Source: Paenibacillus faecis (GTDB lineage: Bacteria > Bacillota > Bacilli > Paenibacillales > Paenibacillaceae). Taken from it: a stretch of 64,000 nucleotides of DNA. Shown here one piece after another: positions 1-8,123 of this stretch. The translations under genes and the position numbers were made by a program. The notes under the pieces were generated by a model, which searched no databases, had not been told where the DNA came from, and saw only the letters and a program-made list of their open reading frames with translations. How positions within the stretch are numbered: the first letter of the stretch is position 1; each line of letters opens with the position of its first letter. The DNA lies in NCBI RefSeq assembly GCF_008084145.1, contig NZ_VSDO01000001.1, positions 1-64,000 on the forward strand. Reading direction: 5' to 3'.

Positions 1-73
1 ACTCCGCTCGACTTGCATGTATTAGGCACGCCGCCAGCGTTCGTCCTGAGCCAGGATCAAACTCTCCAATAAA
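1..73 (-). rRNA. rrs: 16S ribosomal RNA, 5' end only (partial)
   Basis: Read on the minus strand, the sequence gives GGAGAGTTTGATCCTGGCTC and continues through the conserved first ~70 nt of bacterial 16S rRNA (universal 27F primer region) to the window edge. The mature 5' end is placed near base 73 by analogy with Bacillus rRNA. The rest of the gene lies outside the window. Confidence 0.97.
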
Positions 74-237
74 GTGTTTGACTTGCTCATTTAAAAAACT
101 GACGAGAATTTTAATTCTCATTTAATACTCACTCGTTGTTCAGTTTTCAAAGATCAACTTCGTTCATTTCGTTATCGCCTCATCAGCGGCAACTTTTATA
201 TCTTATCACATCAGCAAACCTGATTGCAAGAACTAAT
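74..237 (-). promoter_or_regulatory. rrn operon promoter and leader with boxA-like element
   Basis: On the minus strand TTGCAA (224-229) and TAAGAT (200-205) are separated by 18 bp and form a plausible sigma-A promoter for the rRNA operon. Downstream, the segment complementary to about 139-157 reads TTGATCTTTGAAAACTGAAC, the boxA-type antitermination leader typical of Bacillales rrn operons. A 16-bp palindrome, GAGAATTAAAATTCTC, lies between boxA and the 16S start and may take part in precursor processing. No gene is supported between base 74 and 471. Confidence 0.7.
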
Positions 238-406
238 TCTTACCAGTTTGCTTACCGTGCCGCCGTCGAAGCGGCCGGAGTAATAATATATCATATTCCG
301 CAACCACCTACAAGTGATAACTTTTTCCAGAAGGTTCAGTTTCGATGCTTCAAATCGTTCCTAAAAGCTTCGCCACAACCGACCGGACACTTATCTTACC
401 ACGAAC

Positions 407-437
407 AAAAAAGGATATCCATATATAAAGATATCCA
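407..437 (-). terminator. Rho-independent terminator
   Basis: On the minus strand GGATATC and GATATCC form a 7-bp stem around a short AT loop, followed by six T. It lies 35 bp past the stop of the NAD(P)-binding protein gene at 472-1425 and insulates it from the rrn leader. Confidence 0.75.
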
Positions 438-471
438 AGGAAAATGATTCATAATTTACCGCGTTTGTTTT

Positions 472-1425
472 TTACAACTGCTCCTGTAGCGCCACAATGG
501 TATCGCGAATCGCTTTTTCGTGAGGGGTCCAAACGAGAGGTCCGATATGCTTTTCATATTTTTCCCCGCTCAGGACAAACGGCTCTTCCGTCAAATAAAG
601 CATCTCAACAACCTCTTTCATCACCGGATTAAACCACCCCGCCAGGGTCAGGCTAATCCTCCCCATCGGAACCACCGATTTTTTTCGTCCGCTGGCGTTC
701 TGGGCGAATCCGACCAGCTCGCGCCCCGAAAGCAGCCCCGGTCCGGGAATGTGCCAGTTTTGTCCGTAAGAGGCATCCCGCTCCGCAATATTTACGATCA
801 TGTTAGCCGCGTCGGGCAGGTAAACATATTCCCGAGGGACCTTCATGTTACCGATAAAAACGGTACCCTTACCGGCCGCAATGGCCTGCATGGTTAAGGA
901 AAGATATGAAGCTTGAGCTGTGGGCCCGTAATAATCGGGCAGCCGGACGATCAGCGGGCGAGCTTTTTCCCAACGTGAACTTAGAATCATCTTCTCATAG
1001 GCTAGACGGGTCTTCCCCTTGCGGGTATGCGGATTTTTGGGGTGTTCTTCCGTCGCTTTTTCCACGGTTCTTCTGCCGTAAGGGTATATCCCGTCGACAA
1101 CCACCACTTTAGCCTCCAGACGTTCGGCGGACTGCATTACCGCTTCGCCCAAAGGCAGCAGGCGGGTCTCCATCTCATGATAGGGGATGTTGGCACTATG
1201 AAAAATAATATCCGCCCCGTCGGCAGCCTTCACGATGTCCTCCGTCCGAAACGCATCCCCAGTATACAAACTCAACAAAGGGGTAGGACCGATCTCTTGT
1301 TCGAGTCTCTTCAATTTCTCCATCGATCTCCCGAACGCAATAGTTTCTACTCCCCGTTTGACCAACTCGGCGGTTAATGGATGGCCTACGCCCCCGGTCG
1401 CACCCAATACAATCGCTTTTTTCAT
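472..1425 (-). CDS. NAD(P)-binding epimerase/dehydratase-like protein (atypical SDR)
   Basis: A 317-residue Rossmann-fold protein. The nucleotide-binding loop GATGGVG is at residues 8-14, right after the first beta strand, and a YxxxK-like segment (YEKMI) lies near residue 143. Size and layout match the extended/atypical short-chain dehydrogenases that include NAD-dependent epimerases and NAD(P)H-binding proteins. The substrate cannot be told. The start is ATG with AAGGGAG upstream. It is transcribed away from, and in the same direction as, the TetR gene at 1505-2029. The two genes share an operator motif (1466-1481 and 2082-2095), so this protein is the likely regulated target of that repressor, perhaps for detoxifying the inducer. 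Confidence 0.8.
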   Translation of the reverse strand: MKKAIVLGATGGVGHPLTAELVKRGVETIAFGRSMEKLKRLEQEIGPTPLLSLYTGDAFRTEDIVKAADGADIIFHSANIPYHEMETRLLPLGEAVMQSAERLEAKVVVVDGIYPYGRRTVEKATEEHPKNPHTRKGKTRLAYEKMILSSRWEKARPLIVRLPDYYGPTAQASYLSLTMQAIAAGKGTVFIGNMKVPREYVYLPDAANMIVNIAERDASYGQNWHIPGPGLLSGRELVGFAQNASGRKKSVVPMGRISLTLAGWFNPVMKEVVEMLYLTEEPFVLSGEKYEKHIGPLVWTPHEKAIRDTIVALQEQL

Positions 1426-1449
1426 CTTAACATTACTCCCTTCAATTGA

Positions 1450-1481
1450 TATATAATTTTTGTTAGTGATTGATCAATCAC
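1450..1481 (-). promoter_or_regulatory. Promoter with TetR-type operator for the 472-1425 gene
   Basis: GTGATTGATCAATCAC at 1466-1481 is a perfect 16-bp palindrome. On the minus strand it overlaps a possible -35 element (TTGATC) with an AT-rich -10 (TATATA, about 16 bp on). The same TGATTG-N2-CAATCA core occurs in front of the tetR gene, so binding here would block the promoter. Confidence 0.7.
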
Positions 1482-1504
1482 AAATTCTTTTAAAAAAGAT
1501 CCCC

Positions 1505-2029
1505 TCAACCAAGATCTTTTTTCATCAGCTGCGGAAGATCCAAAGCCATCGTCAAATTACACAACAAGCCTCTGGCCATAAAATTTTCGGTTCGCCATTG
1601 CGGCTGCTCGATTCCCGCTTCTTCAAACGCACGCAAAACTATGTGATGGATTTCCGCCATCCCTTTACGCATCGCTTCGCGGATCGGTTCCTCCTGAATC
1701 GTCTGCGCCTGCATCTGGAGCAGGATCTCATTCCGATGTCTCTCCATAATTCCTTCATAGTCCCGGATTAAGCCTGCCTCCAAATGCTCTTTACCCGCCG
1801 ATTGAATGGTACGCTCAAAAGCCTGCTGTATCCTTTGAAATGAAACTTCCAACGCGGCGACCATCAACGTCTCCTTATTAAAAAAACGGAAAACATACGG
1901 CTGCGAAATCTCCGCCCGTTCCGCCACTTGCGCGGTGGTTGCCCGGTAATACCCGATTTCCGCAAATACTTCAATCGCTGCGTTAACAATGTCGGTGCGC
2001 CGATTGGCCGAGGCCGCTCTCTTTGCCAT
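1505..2029 (-). CDS. TetR/AcrR family transcriptional repressor
   Basis: A 174-residue protein with an N-terminal TetR helix-turn-helix at residues ~10-56 (core TAQVAERAEISQPYVFRFF) followed by an all-helical ligand-binding domain. It is slightly shorter than typical TetR proteins (about 190). The start ATG has AAGGAGG nine bases upstream. The paired operators (see 1450-1481 and 2082-2138) suggest autoregulation and control of the adjacent NAD(P)-binding protein. The ligand is unknown. Confidence 0.9.
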   Translation of the reverse strand: MAKRAASANRRTDIVNAAIEVFAEIGYYRATTAQVAERAEISQPYVFRFFNKETLMVAALEVSFQRIQQAFERTIQSAGKEHLEAGLIRDYEGIMERHRNEILLQMQAQTIQEEPIREAMRKGMAEIHHIVLRAFEEAGIEQPQWRTENFMARGLLCNLTMALDLPQLMKKDLG

Positions 2030-2081
2030 GGTTTGGTACCTCCTTCATTCCTGAGTTAATGCAACTCGCCGGAATTGTTAT

Positions 2082-2138
2082 TGATTGACCAATCACTAAT
2101 TTTGATTTTATATTACCTGATCCTTCCTCCCTAAGCAA
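2082..2138 (-). promoter_or_regulatory. tetR promoter and autoregulatory operator
   Basis: On the minus strand TTGCTT (2133-2138) and TAATAT (2110-2115) are 17 bp apart. Just downstream TGATTGACCAATCA (2082-2095) is an imperfect dyad with the same TGATTG-N2-CAATCA core as the site at 1466-1481. The position near the transcription start suits simple repression. Confidence 0.7.
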
Positions 2139-2168
2139 CTCTTTTTTTCAATAAAAAGCATAAAACGC

Positions 2169-2196
2169 AAAAAATCCGCGTTACCCGCGGATTTTT
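2169..2196 (-). terminator. Rho-independent terminator (works in both directions)
   Basis: AAAATCCGCG and CGCGGATTTT pair around a 5-nt loop, with A and T runs on either side. It lies 39 bp past the VOC gene stop at 2235. Confidence 0.8.
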
Positions 2197-2234
2197 CGGA
2201 CAGTTTGTCCTACAGTCCCCTCTTGCTTCAAGTC

Positions 2235-2660
2235 CTATTGCGGACTCTTGGTAAAGATTTGGAACAGTACGCCGAACTTATCGGTAACCATGGCGTAGCC
2301 CGGACTGAAAAACGTTTGCTGCAGCGGCATCTCCACCTCTCCGCCTTCTTGAAGCGCGTTAAAGATCCGTTCGGACTCCGCATAATCATCCGTTGTTATA
2401 CAGATGGAAAGCATGCTTCCTTTTTGCGGGGGATTGCCGGGAAAAGAGTCGGAGAACATCAGGACCGAGTCTCCTACCTTTAAGGTCGCATGCGAAATGC
2501 GTTCCTTCACTTCCTCCGGCAGCGGGAACTCGGGATTTTCCGGCATCTCACCAAAGCTTTGGATGAAAAGCACCTCGGCTTTCAGCGCTTGTATATAGAA
2601 GGCAATCGCTTCCCTCGCACTACCATCCATGGTTAAATAGGAATTCAACTGTAGAGCCAT
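2235..2660 (-). CDS. VOC family protein, PhnB-like
   Basis: A 141-residue glyoxalase/bleomycin-resistance fold (vicinal oxygen chelate) protein of the PhnB/3-demethylubiquinone-methyltransferase-like subfamily. It has the 'YLTMDGSAREAIAFY' opening strand-helix and the closing 'GVLFQIF' strand typical of that group. PhnB-like members often lack demonstrated enzyme activity, so no substrate is assigned. An upstream in-frame GTG at 2669 overlaps the Shine-Dalgarno AAGGAG (2671-2676). The ATG at 2660, ten bases from it, is the better start. The gene stands alone with its own terminator. Confidence 0.82.
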   Translation of the reverse strand: MALQLNSYLTMDGSAREAIAFYIQALKAEVLFIQSFGEMPENPEFPLPEEVKERISHATLKVGDSVLMFSDSFPGNPPQKGSMLSICITTDDYAESERIFNALQEGGEVEMPLQQTFFSPGYAMVTDKFGVLFQIFTKSPQ

Positions 2661-2705
2661 GAATTTCACACTCCTTCATTTAAGGTATCCACGGCTATCA
2701 TACAT

Positions 2706-2975
2706 TTATTTAAACTGATTTTCCACATGTTCCAAATCCGCGCGGTCTTGCTCCAGACTTTCCTTCGCCCGATCGATCGGTTCCTGGTTCATGCGTCCCT
2801 CGGCTTGTGCGATGGCGTTTTCCGCCTTTTTAATCGCGTTGCGGGCGTTTTGAATCGTCTCCTCTCTCGGATGGGACTGTGCCTGATTTACAGCGCGACG
2901 CACATTTTCGACGGATTCCTGAGCCTGCGAAATCGGGTTCTGCGATTGCAAACTGGAAAAGGGATTTTCTTTCAT
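2706..2975 (-). CDS. Small hydrophilic coiled-coil protein, unknown function
   Basis: An 89-residue protein rich in Gln, Glu, Ala and Arg with near-continuous heptad-like helix from residue ~15 to the C-terminus. No signal peptide, Cys or membrane segment is present. AGGAGG lies seven bases before the ATG. It resembles small spore-associated or cytoplasmic helical proteins of Bacillales, but no family is recognised with confidence. It is not clearly in an operon with either neighbour. Confidence 0.65.
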   Translation of the reverse strand: MKENPFSSLQSQNPISQAQESVENVRRAVNQAQSHPREETIQNARNAIKKAENAIAQAEGRMNQEPIDRAKESLEQDRADLEHVENQFK

Positions 2976-3051
2976 TATAGCCTCCTAAGGATATGGATTT
3001 GGTTCATCCTGTAATCCTAATTTGAAGCAAACCGGCGCGGATTATACCCTT

Positions 3052-3873
3052 TTAAAAAAGAACGGAGGACCACACTTTTACGGCGGTGACGGCGATGATG
3101 GCCACCAAGCCGTACCGAAGGACGCCGGTATCCATTTTGGCCGCAACCCGGGAGCCGAGCGGCGCCCCGATCAAACAGCCGATAACCGAAAATACGGTGG
3201 GCAGGACCGGGATTCCGCCCGCCGCTAGCTTTCCGGCAACTCCGCCTACGGCCGACAACAAGACAATCGCCAACGAGGAGGCTATCGCTGTCCGTACCGG
3301 TATGTTCAGAACGGTCAGCATAATCGGAATGAGCAGGAACGCCCCGCCGGCCCCCACGATCCCCGAGGCAATCCCGACGAGAAAGGCCAGAACCATGGCT
3401 ACATATGCGGGAAAATCCGCGTTTTCCCCGATCTCCGGAGCGTTTCCCCTCGGTGGGACCAACATCAAGGCCATAGCCAAAATTGCAAGTATGCCATAGG
3501 TTAGATTAATAAGATTCCCGGCAACAAAACCGGAGGCTAGTCCGCCCAGCAAACTTCCGGCCAGTATGCTCGTTCCCATATAAATTACAAGTTTTCGGTG
3601 AACTCCCGGAGACTCCGGCTTCTTTCTACGCGTTAGTTGCACAGCAAAAACTCCTGACAAGGCGGAAAAGAACACCTGAAACATACTGATCGCCGAAACT
3701 TCCAGCGTGGTAAACCCGGCAAGCCCCAGAGCCGGAGGTACAAAAAGCAGCAAAGGATAATTGATGATCGCCCCGCCGATCCCGAACATGCCCGCCAGAA
3801 ACGATCCCGCCACTCCAAGCAGAACCATGACAAGTAGTAATAAAATGCTGATCACGTCCCTTATAAAAGCCAT
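3052..3873 (-). CDS. TauE/SafE family sulfite/organosulfonate exporter-like permease
   Basis: A 273-residue integral membrane protein with about eight hydrophobic segments and the duplicated glycine motifs of the TauE/SafE (DUF81) family: GMFGIGGAIINYP near residue 30 and GIVGAGGAFLLIP near residue 170. Family members move sulfur-containing or other small anions; the substrate here is not known. No clear Shine-Dalgarno site precedes the ATG at 3873, so the start is less sure than the frame. The neighbours give no functional hint. Confidence 0.85.
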   Translation of the reverse strand: MAFIRDVISILLLLVMVLLGVAGSFLAGMFGIGGAIINYPLLLFVPPALGLAGFTTLEVSAISMFQVFFSALSGVFAVQLTRRKKPESPGVHRKLVIYMGTSILAGSLLGGLASGFVAGNLINLTYGILAILAMALMLVPPRGNAPEIGENADFPAYVAMVLAFLVGIASGIVGAGGAFLLIPIMLTVLNIPVRTAIASSLAIVLLSAVGGVAGKLAAGGIPVLPTVFSVIGCLIGAPLGSRVAAKMDTGVLRYGLVAIIAVTAVKVWSSVLF

Positions 3874-3939
3874 ATACGAACCGAATCGAATCCGTTATAA
3901 TAATACCAAGTAAATTAATCAGAAAAGAGGAATTAACGG

Positions 3940-4125
3940 ATGTCCGGTCTGTTCAAAAAATGGTTTGCCCCCAAATGTCCCGTATGCCAAAAACCGCTCG
4001 CCGCAGACCGGGAACCCGTATGCCACGTCAAAAAATGCCCGGACGGCCATTACCGTGAGGAAAGTTACTACACGCTCGGTGTCCGGGTTACCTACCATTA
4101 TAACTCCAATGAACAACGGGAGTAA
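3940..4125 (+). CDS. Small zinc-ribbon-like protein
   Basis: A 61-residue protein with CPVC near residue 13 and further Cys and His residues (CHVKKCPDGHY), which could bind one zinc ion as a ribbon or knuckle. GAGGAA precedes the ATG. No family is recognised. It ends 83 bp before the aminopeptidase start, and a promoter for that gene lies in the gap, so the two are probably transcribed separately. Confidence 0.65.
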   Translation: MSGLFKKWFAPKCPVCQKPLAADREPVCHVKKCPDGHYREESYYTLGVRVTYHYNSNEQRE

Positions 4126-4142
4126 TTCCTGAATGCCCTATT

Positions 4143-4172
4143 TTGCTACGCCTCTCCCCTTTCCTATATAAT
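4143..4172 (+). promoter_or_regulatory. Sigma-A-type promoter of the aminopeptidase gene
   Basis: TTGCTA (4143-4148) and a perfect TATAAT (4167-4172) are 18 bp apart, 37 bp upstream of the GTG start at 4209. Confidence 0.7.
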
Positions 4173-4208
4173 GGATTGGATAGAAGAATTATCGGGGAGG
4201 ACACATCT

Positions 4209-5441
4209 GTGAAGAATTTTGAAGTTTTACTGGAGAAATACGCCGAACTGGTTGTAAAAGTGGGCGTGAATATACAGCCCGGTCAGGTTTTGATTGTTCA
4301 AGCACCGTTGGAGACCGTTGAATTTACCCGCCTGGTCGTCGCCAAAGCCTATGAATCCGGGGCAAAATACGTCCAGGTGGAATGGGATGACGAGGCAATT
4401 ACCAAAATGCGTTACGAGAAAGCGCCTGACGATTCCTTCGGCTACTATCCGAAATGGCAGGCGGACATGGTTGAACAATTGGCCGAGGGAGGCGGCGCTT
4501 TGCTGAACATCAAGGTTCCCGACCCGATGCTGCTCAGCGGCGTGGACGGCAGCAAAGTCGCTGCAGCCGTAAAAGCAGCGGCGGTGGCTCGCGAGAAATT
4601 CCAGGGCTATATCCGAACCAACAAAATCAGCTGGTCGCTGATCAAAGCTCCGACTCGGGCCTGGGCCAACAAGGTGTTCGCCGACCTGCCCGAAAACGAA
4701 CGGATTGAGGCGATGTGGGAAGCGATCTTCCGGATGAACCGTGTCAGCGAAAACGAAAATCCCATTGAGGCTTGGCGAAGACATATTGCCGAACTTAAGG
4801 AAAGACAGGAGTATATGAACAAAAAGCGGTATAAGAGCCTGCATTACCGCGCGCCGGGAACGGACCTGAAGGTCGAACTGCCCGAAGGACATCTATGGCT
4901 TGGCGGAGGAGACCATAACGAATCCGGCGTATACTTCGTGGCCAACATGCCTACGGAGGAAATTTATTCGATGCCGCTCAGAACCGGAGTAAACGGGACG
5001 GTGACGAGCACGCTCCCGCTGAATTTAAACGGACGGTTGGTTGAAGGCATTCGCTTGACCTTCAAGGACGGTAAGGTCACGGAATATGATGCCGAAACCG
5101 GGCGTGAGCATCTAACCGCCCTCTTGGCTACGGACGACGGCGCCTCCTATCTGGGCGAAGTGGCCCTGGTGCCCCATCATTCCCCGATTTCTTTAATGAA
5201 CCGGGTTTTCTACAATACGGGGATCGACGAGAACGCCTCTTGCCACTTTGCCTTAGGGAGCTCCTACCCCGTCAATATCAAGGGGGGGACAAAGCTCACC
5301 AAAGAAGAACTGCTGCAAAAAGGGGCCAATGTCAGTTTGACTCACGTCGACTTCATGATTGGATCGGCCGAGCTTGAGATCGACGGCGAACTTCAAGACG
5401 GTACGATCGAGCCTGTATTCCGCAAAGGAAACTGGGCATAA
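4209..5441 (+). CDS. M29 family metallo-aminopeptidase (AmpS/AmpT-like)
   Basis: A 410-residue cytosolic aminopeptidase of the thermophilic aminopeptidase (M29) family, which removes N-terminal residues from peptides using a two-metal centre. The C-terminal half has the conserved ligand segments: Glu in MPTEEIY, Glu in GEVALV, His in HSPIS, His in NASCHFALG, and His-Asp in THVDFMIG. Length matches the family (about 410). The reading frame is open further upstream, but the GTG at 4209 has GGGGAGG eight bases before it and gives the usual N-terminus, so it was chosen. A strong terminator follows. Confidence 0.93.
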   Translation: MKNFEVLLEKYAELVVKVGVNIQPGQVLIVQAPLETVEFTRLVVAKAYESGAKYVQVEWDDEAITKMRYEKAPDDSFGYYPKWQADMVEQLAEGGGALLNIKVPDPMLLSGVDGSKVAAAVKAAAVAREKFQGYIRTNKISWSLIKAPTRAWANKVFADLPENERIEAMWEAIFRMNRVSENENPIEAWRRHIAELKERQEYMNKKRYKSLHYRAPGTDLKVELPEGHLWLGGGDHNESGVYFVANMPTEEIYSMPLRTGVNGTVTSTLPLNLNGRLVEGIRLTFKDGKVTEYDAETGREHLTALLATDDGASYLGEVALVPHHSPISLMNRVFYNTGIDENASCHFALGSSYPVNIKGGTKLTKEELLQKGANVSLTHVDFMIGSAELEIDGELQDGTIEPVFRKGNWA

Positions 5442-5463
5442 TGCTTTAGCCGCTGCTCTAACC

Positions 5464-5521
5464 AAAAAAGATCATGTAACGCCTGATCCCTAAGATTAGC
5501 GTTAATCATGATCTTTTTTTT
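5464..5521 (+). terminator. Rho-independent terminator
   Basis: AAAAGATCATG...CATGATCTTTT forms a long stem, extended by TAACGC/GCGTTA, and is followed by eight T. It lies directly downstream of the aminopeptidase gene. Confidence 0.85.
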
Positions 5522-5610
5522 AGGTTGAATCCCGAATTAAACCGGTTGGGGCGGGGGCATCCCTGTCGATATATGCATATCCTGAAAAAAACAATACAAA
5601 GGTGACATCG

Positions 5611-6929
5611 ATGCTGGCGTTTATATTAGCGAGAGATACACCGCCTTATCTATATCGGCAGACCGAACGTTCCCTGCTCTCTGTTCTGCCCGGGATCAAG
5701 ATTATCGTCATCTCGACGGTTCAAGGCGGGGACTGCGGGGAACAAATCAACAACGCCTTGGCCGCATCCGGCGAAGACTGGTTCCTTACGTTCATTGCCG
5801 GAGAAATCGTCAAGCCGGCGTTGGCCGGACAATTGGAACACTGGCTCCGTACCGTTCATAGCGATACGGCGGGAGCGGTTCTGGACGATGCTTCAGGAAG
5901 CCCCTCGAGTTTCCTTCCGGAAGCATCCGTTCCCCGCGGTCCTGTACTTTGGCGAAAAGAAGCGGTTTGGAGCGGCCATTTCCCCGGATTTCCAACCCGG
6001 TCCGAATGCCCGTTCGATCAGTATCTTTTCATCGATAAGCAGCATCAAGTTTCCCAAAAATGGAAATGGCGGCCGCTCCGCGAAGAGCTCTTGATCCCGA
6101 GTCCATTGCCGCCGCCTCCTTGGCTTAAAGAGCCCGAAACGCGAAAATGGATTCTCCCGCTCCTGCTCGCTAATGATCACGACGATGAGACGGTGGGCCA
6201 CGACTCCCACCGCCAACCCCCGCGAATCAGTATCGTCATCTCCTCCTATAATGACGGTGCCTATTTGCCTTGGTCCGTACGTTCCGTGCTGGCCCAATCC
6301 TTCTCGGAATGGGAGCTGATCCTCGTGGATGACGGATCGACCGATGATACGGCTCAAATCATCCAGCGGCTTTCCGGGATCACCTCGCGGATTCGCGGGC
6401 TTACATTGCCCGAAAATCGAGGTAAGTCGCATGCGCTGAATCAAGCTCTCCGAGAAGCTCGAGGAGAATGGGTTCTTGAACTGGACGCCGACGATTGGCT
6501 TGCGCCCGGGTGCTGCGCCGAATTGCTTGAAGGAGCCGAAGCGATGCCGGACGCTGCCGTCGTTTGGGCGCAGCATGTACAATGGCAGGAGCGGGCGAAC
6601 AAACAGCTGGTGCTTCGTTCCGTTTCCCGGCAAGCTCCCGTCATGAGCCCGAAGATCTGTTGATCCGGGCGGAACCTTTGGCTCCGCGACTGCTCAAAAC
6701 CGCGATGTTAAGAGAGCTCGGAGGCTGGAACACGGCAGCCCCGTTTGCCGGACGACTTTACGAAGATCTGGAGCTGCTCCTTCGCATCGTGCGGCAATCT
6801 CCAGTTTCCTTTGTCCCCAAACCTCTTTATCACAGACGGATTAGAAGAGGGAGCATTACGCATCGGCAGCGGCAAGAGACCTACATTAAATGGGAGTCCT
6901 GGATGCGGGATAAGTTGGACTTCTATTAG
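5611..6929 (+). pseudogene. Family 2 glycosyltransferase, frameshifted
   Basis: The first part (5611-6663) encodes an N-terminal extension of ~200 residues followed by a GT-A domain: ISIVISSYNDGAYLPWSVRS, then VDDGSTDDTA and the DxD-like LELDADDW. The frame stops at 6661-6663, but the next frame (from about 6600 to 6929) carries the missing C-terminal part of the same domain, with the typical ELGGWNTAAPFAGRLYEDLE and a downstream YHRRIRRGSIT segment. A one-base deletion (or sequencing error) between about 6595 and 6650 explains the break; no convincing slippery heptamer is present. ATG 5611 is favoured over the GTG at 5602, which overlaps the AAAGGTG site. It opens a cluster of sugar transferases probably acting on the spore or cell surface. 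Confidence 0.82.
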
Positions 6930-6949
6930 TGGAATAAGCTCTTTATGCA

Positions 6950-7150
6950 CTACTGCGGAATCCGCACGAAAATCACATTGTTCGAGACCACGGTGACCTG
7001 ACGAGGCTCGGGAATATAATTGGAGCTCTCGGCCTGGACGACAAACGTCTCGTCGAAAACATTCAGAATCTGACCCTGCAAAAATTGGTTGGTGAAGATC
7101 ACCTCAATTGATCTTCCGATAAATGCACTTAACCTTTGTTCGAAATCCAT
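6950..7150 (-). CDS. Small DUF2642-like protein
   Basis: A 66-residue protein of alternating short beta strands (SIEVIFTNQFLQGQILNV...NNVIFVRIP), much like the DUF2642/YuzF-type small proteins of spore formers. Function is unknown. It follows the next protein (7180-7911, same strand) by 29 bp, and that protein ends in a related beta domain, so they are probably co-transcribed. Confidence 0.62.
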   Translation of the reverse strand: MDFEQRLSAFIGRSIEVIFTNQFLQGQILNVFDETFVVQAESSNYIPEPRQVTVVSNNVIFVRIPQ

Positions 7151-7179
7151 TCGCTTTACGCCCTCCTCTATTTCACCAC

Positions 7180-7911
7180 TTAAGATACCGATAAAACTTG
7201 ATCAAACGGAATGAGAACAATGCTGCCGTCCGGTTCCACAATTTCGATATAGTCCAACCCGATCGCCACCAAGGTACCGAAAATCGGGCCGGCGGCGGTG
7301 TCGATCGTTATGCTTGTATTTAACAAAGGAGTCAGCAAAGTAATGAGCCCCTCGTATTCTTCCTCTGGCCCCGTATATTGTTGAACCTGCTGTCTCAAGG
7401 CGTTGATGTTGGAAAAAGCGTCATCGATTTGCCGCTGCTGCGAATTAACTTGCCGAAGGATGCCGTCGACTAATTGATGCAATGCGGTAATCCGGGCATT
7501 TGCGTTTTCCAGTGAGTCTTGAGCGCCGCCTCCTCCACGTGTTAAGCTATCGTTCGTTTTTCCCGTATGTTGAACGGCGTTTCCGCCGGTAGTCGTCCCC
7601 GCTCCGGTTCCTGCTCCTGTGCCCGGTGCCTGTGCTGGAGGAGACGGCGGCTGCGGTTTGGCCGCGGTTTGGGCCGCCAACTGGCTGACCTGCGTTTGCA
7701 AGGTGTTCACCCGGACGTTCAGTTCACTCACATTTCCGTTAAGTTGACCGACCTGCAACTTTAGGCGAATAAATTTGCGCTTTAGACTATGACGAACTTT
7801 GCCGCGTTTCCCCGTCCATATCCCCAGTTTGGGTTTACGCTTCAATATCCGTCTCTTGTGTTCCGGTTTTCCGTAATCCGAAACATGCGTTTTCCCCCAT
7901 AACACTCTCAC
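7180..7911 (-). CDS. Coiled-coil protein with C-terminal DUF2642-like domain (spore-surface candidate)
   Basis: 243 residues in four parts: a very basic N-terminus (~1-50, rich in Lys/Arg), a coiled coil (~50-85), a flexible Pro/Gly/Thr linker including a GTGAGTGAGTTTGG run (~88-115), a second coiled coil (~125-180), and a C-terminal beta-rich domain (~185-243) related to the 66-residue neighbour. The GTG start is set by AGGAGG eight bases upstream. The layout suggests a structural or anchoring protein rather than an enzyme. Position inside the glycosyltransferase cluster supports a surface role, which is inference. Confidence 0.6.
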   Translation of the reverse strand: MRVLWGKTHVSDYGKPEHKRRILKRKPKLGIWTGKRGKVRHSLKRKFIRLKLQVGQLNGNVSELNVRVNTLQTQVSQLAAQTAAKPQPPSPPAQAPGTGAGTGAGTTTGGNAVQHTGKTNDSLTRGGGGAQDSLENANARITALHQLVDGILRQVNSQQRQIDDAFSNINALRQQVQQYTGPEEEYEGLITLLTPLLNTSITIDTAAGPIFGTLVAIGLDYIEIVEPDGSIVLIPFDQVLSVS

Positions 7912-8123
7912 GTTTCCTACCTCCTCACTTTGATACGGTAACTTATGTCATTCGCCTCCGTACGGCAACCTATCTTGGCAAAGATAAGGAAAAGGCCTAA
8001 GCGCGAAGTGAATTGCGGGGAGTGAATTGCCGGATATTTTAGGCAGGCGGGCTTTCGCCCCATGCGGAGACTCCGCTTCCCTCATAATTTAACTTAGACA
8101 TTGGTTTAGGGAGGAGAGCTCTG

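Noticed and set aside
3940..4208. Zinc-ribbon protein and aminopeptidase as one operon
   Set aside because: A good promoter (4143-4172) lies between them.
4143..4208. Longer aminopeptidase N-terminus from the upstream ATG
   Set aside because: It would start inside the promoter -35 and lacks a Shine-Dalgarno site; GTG 4209 has one.
6601..6620. Programmed ribosomal frameshift in the GT2 gene
   Set aside because: No X-XXY-YYZ slippery heptamer followed by a stable stem was found near the switch; a mutation or error is simpler.
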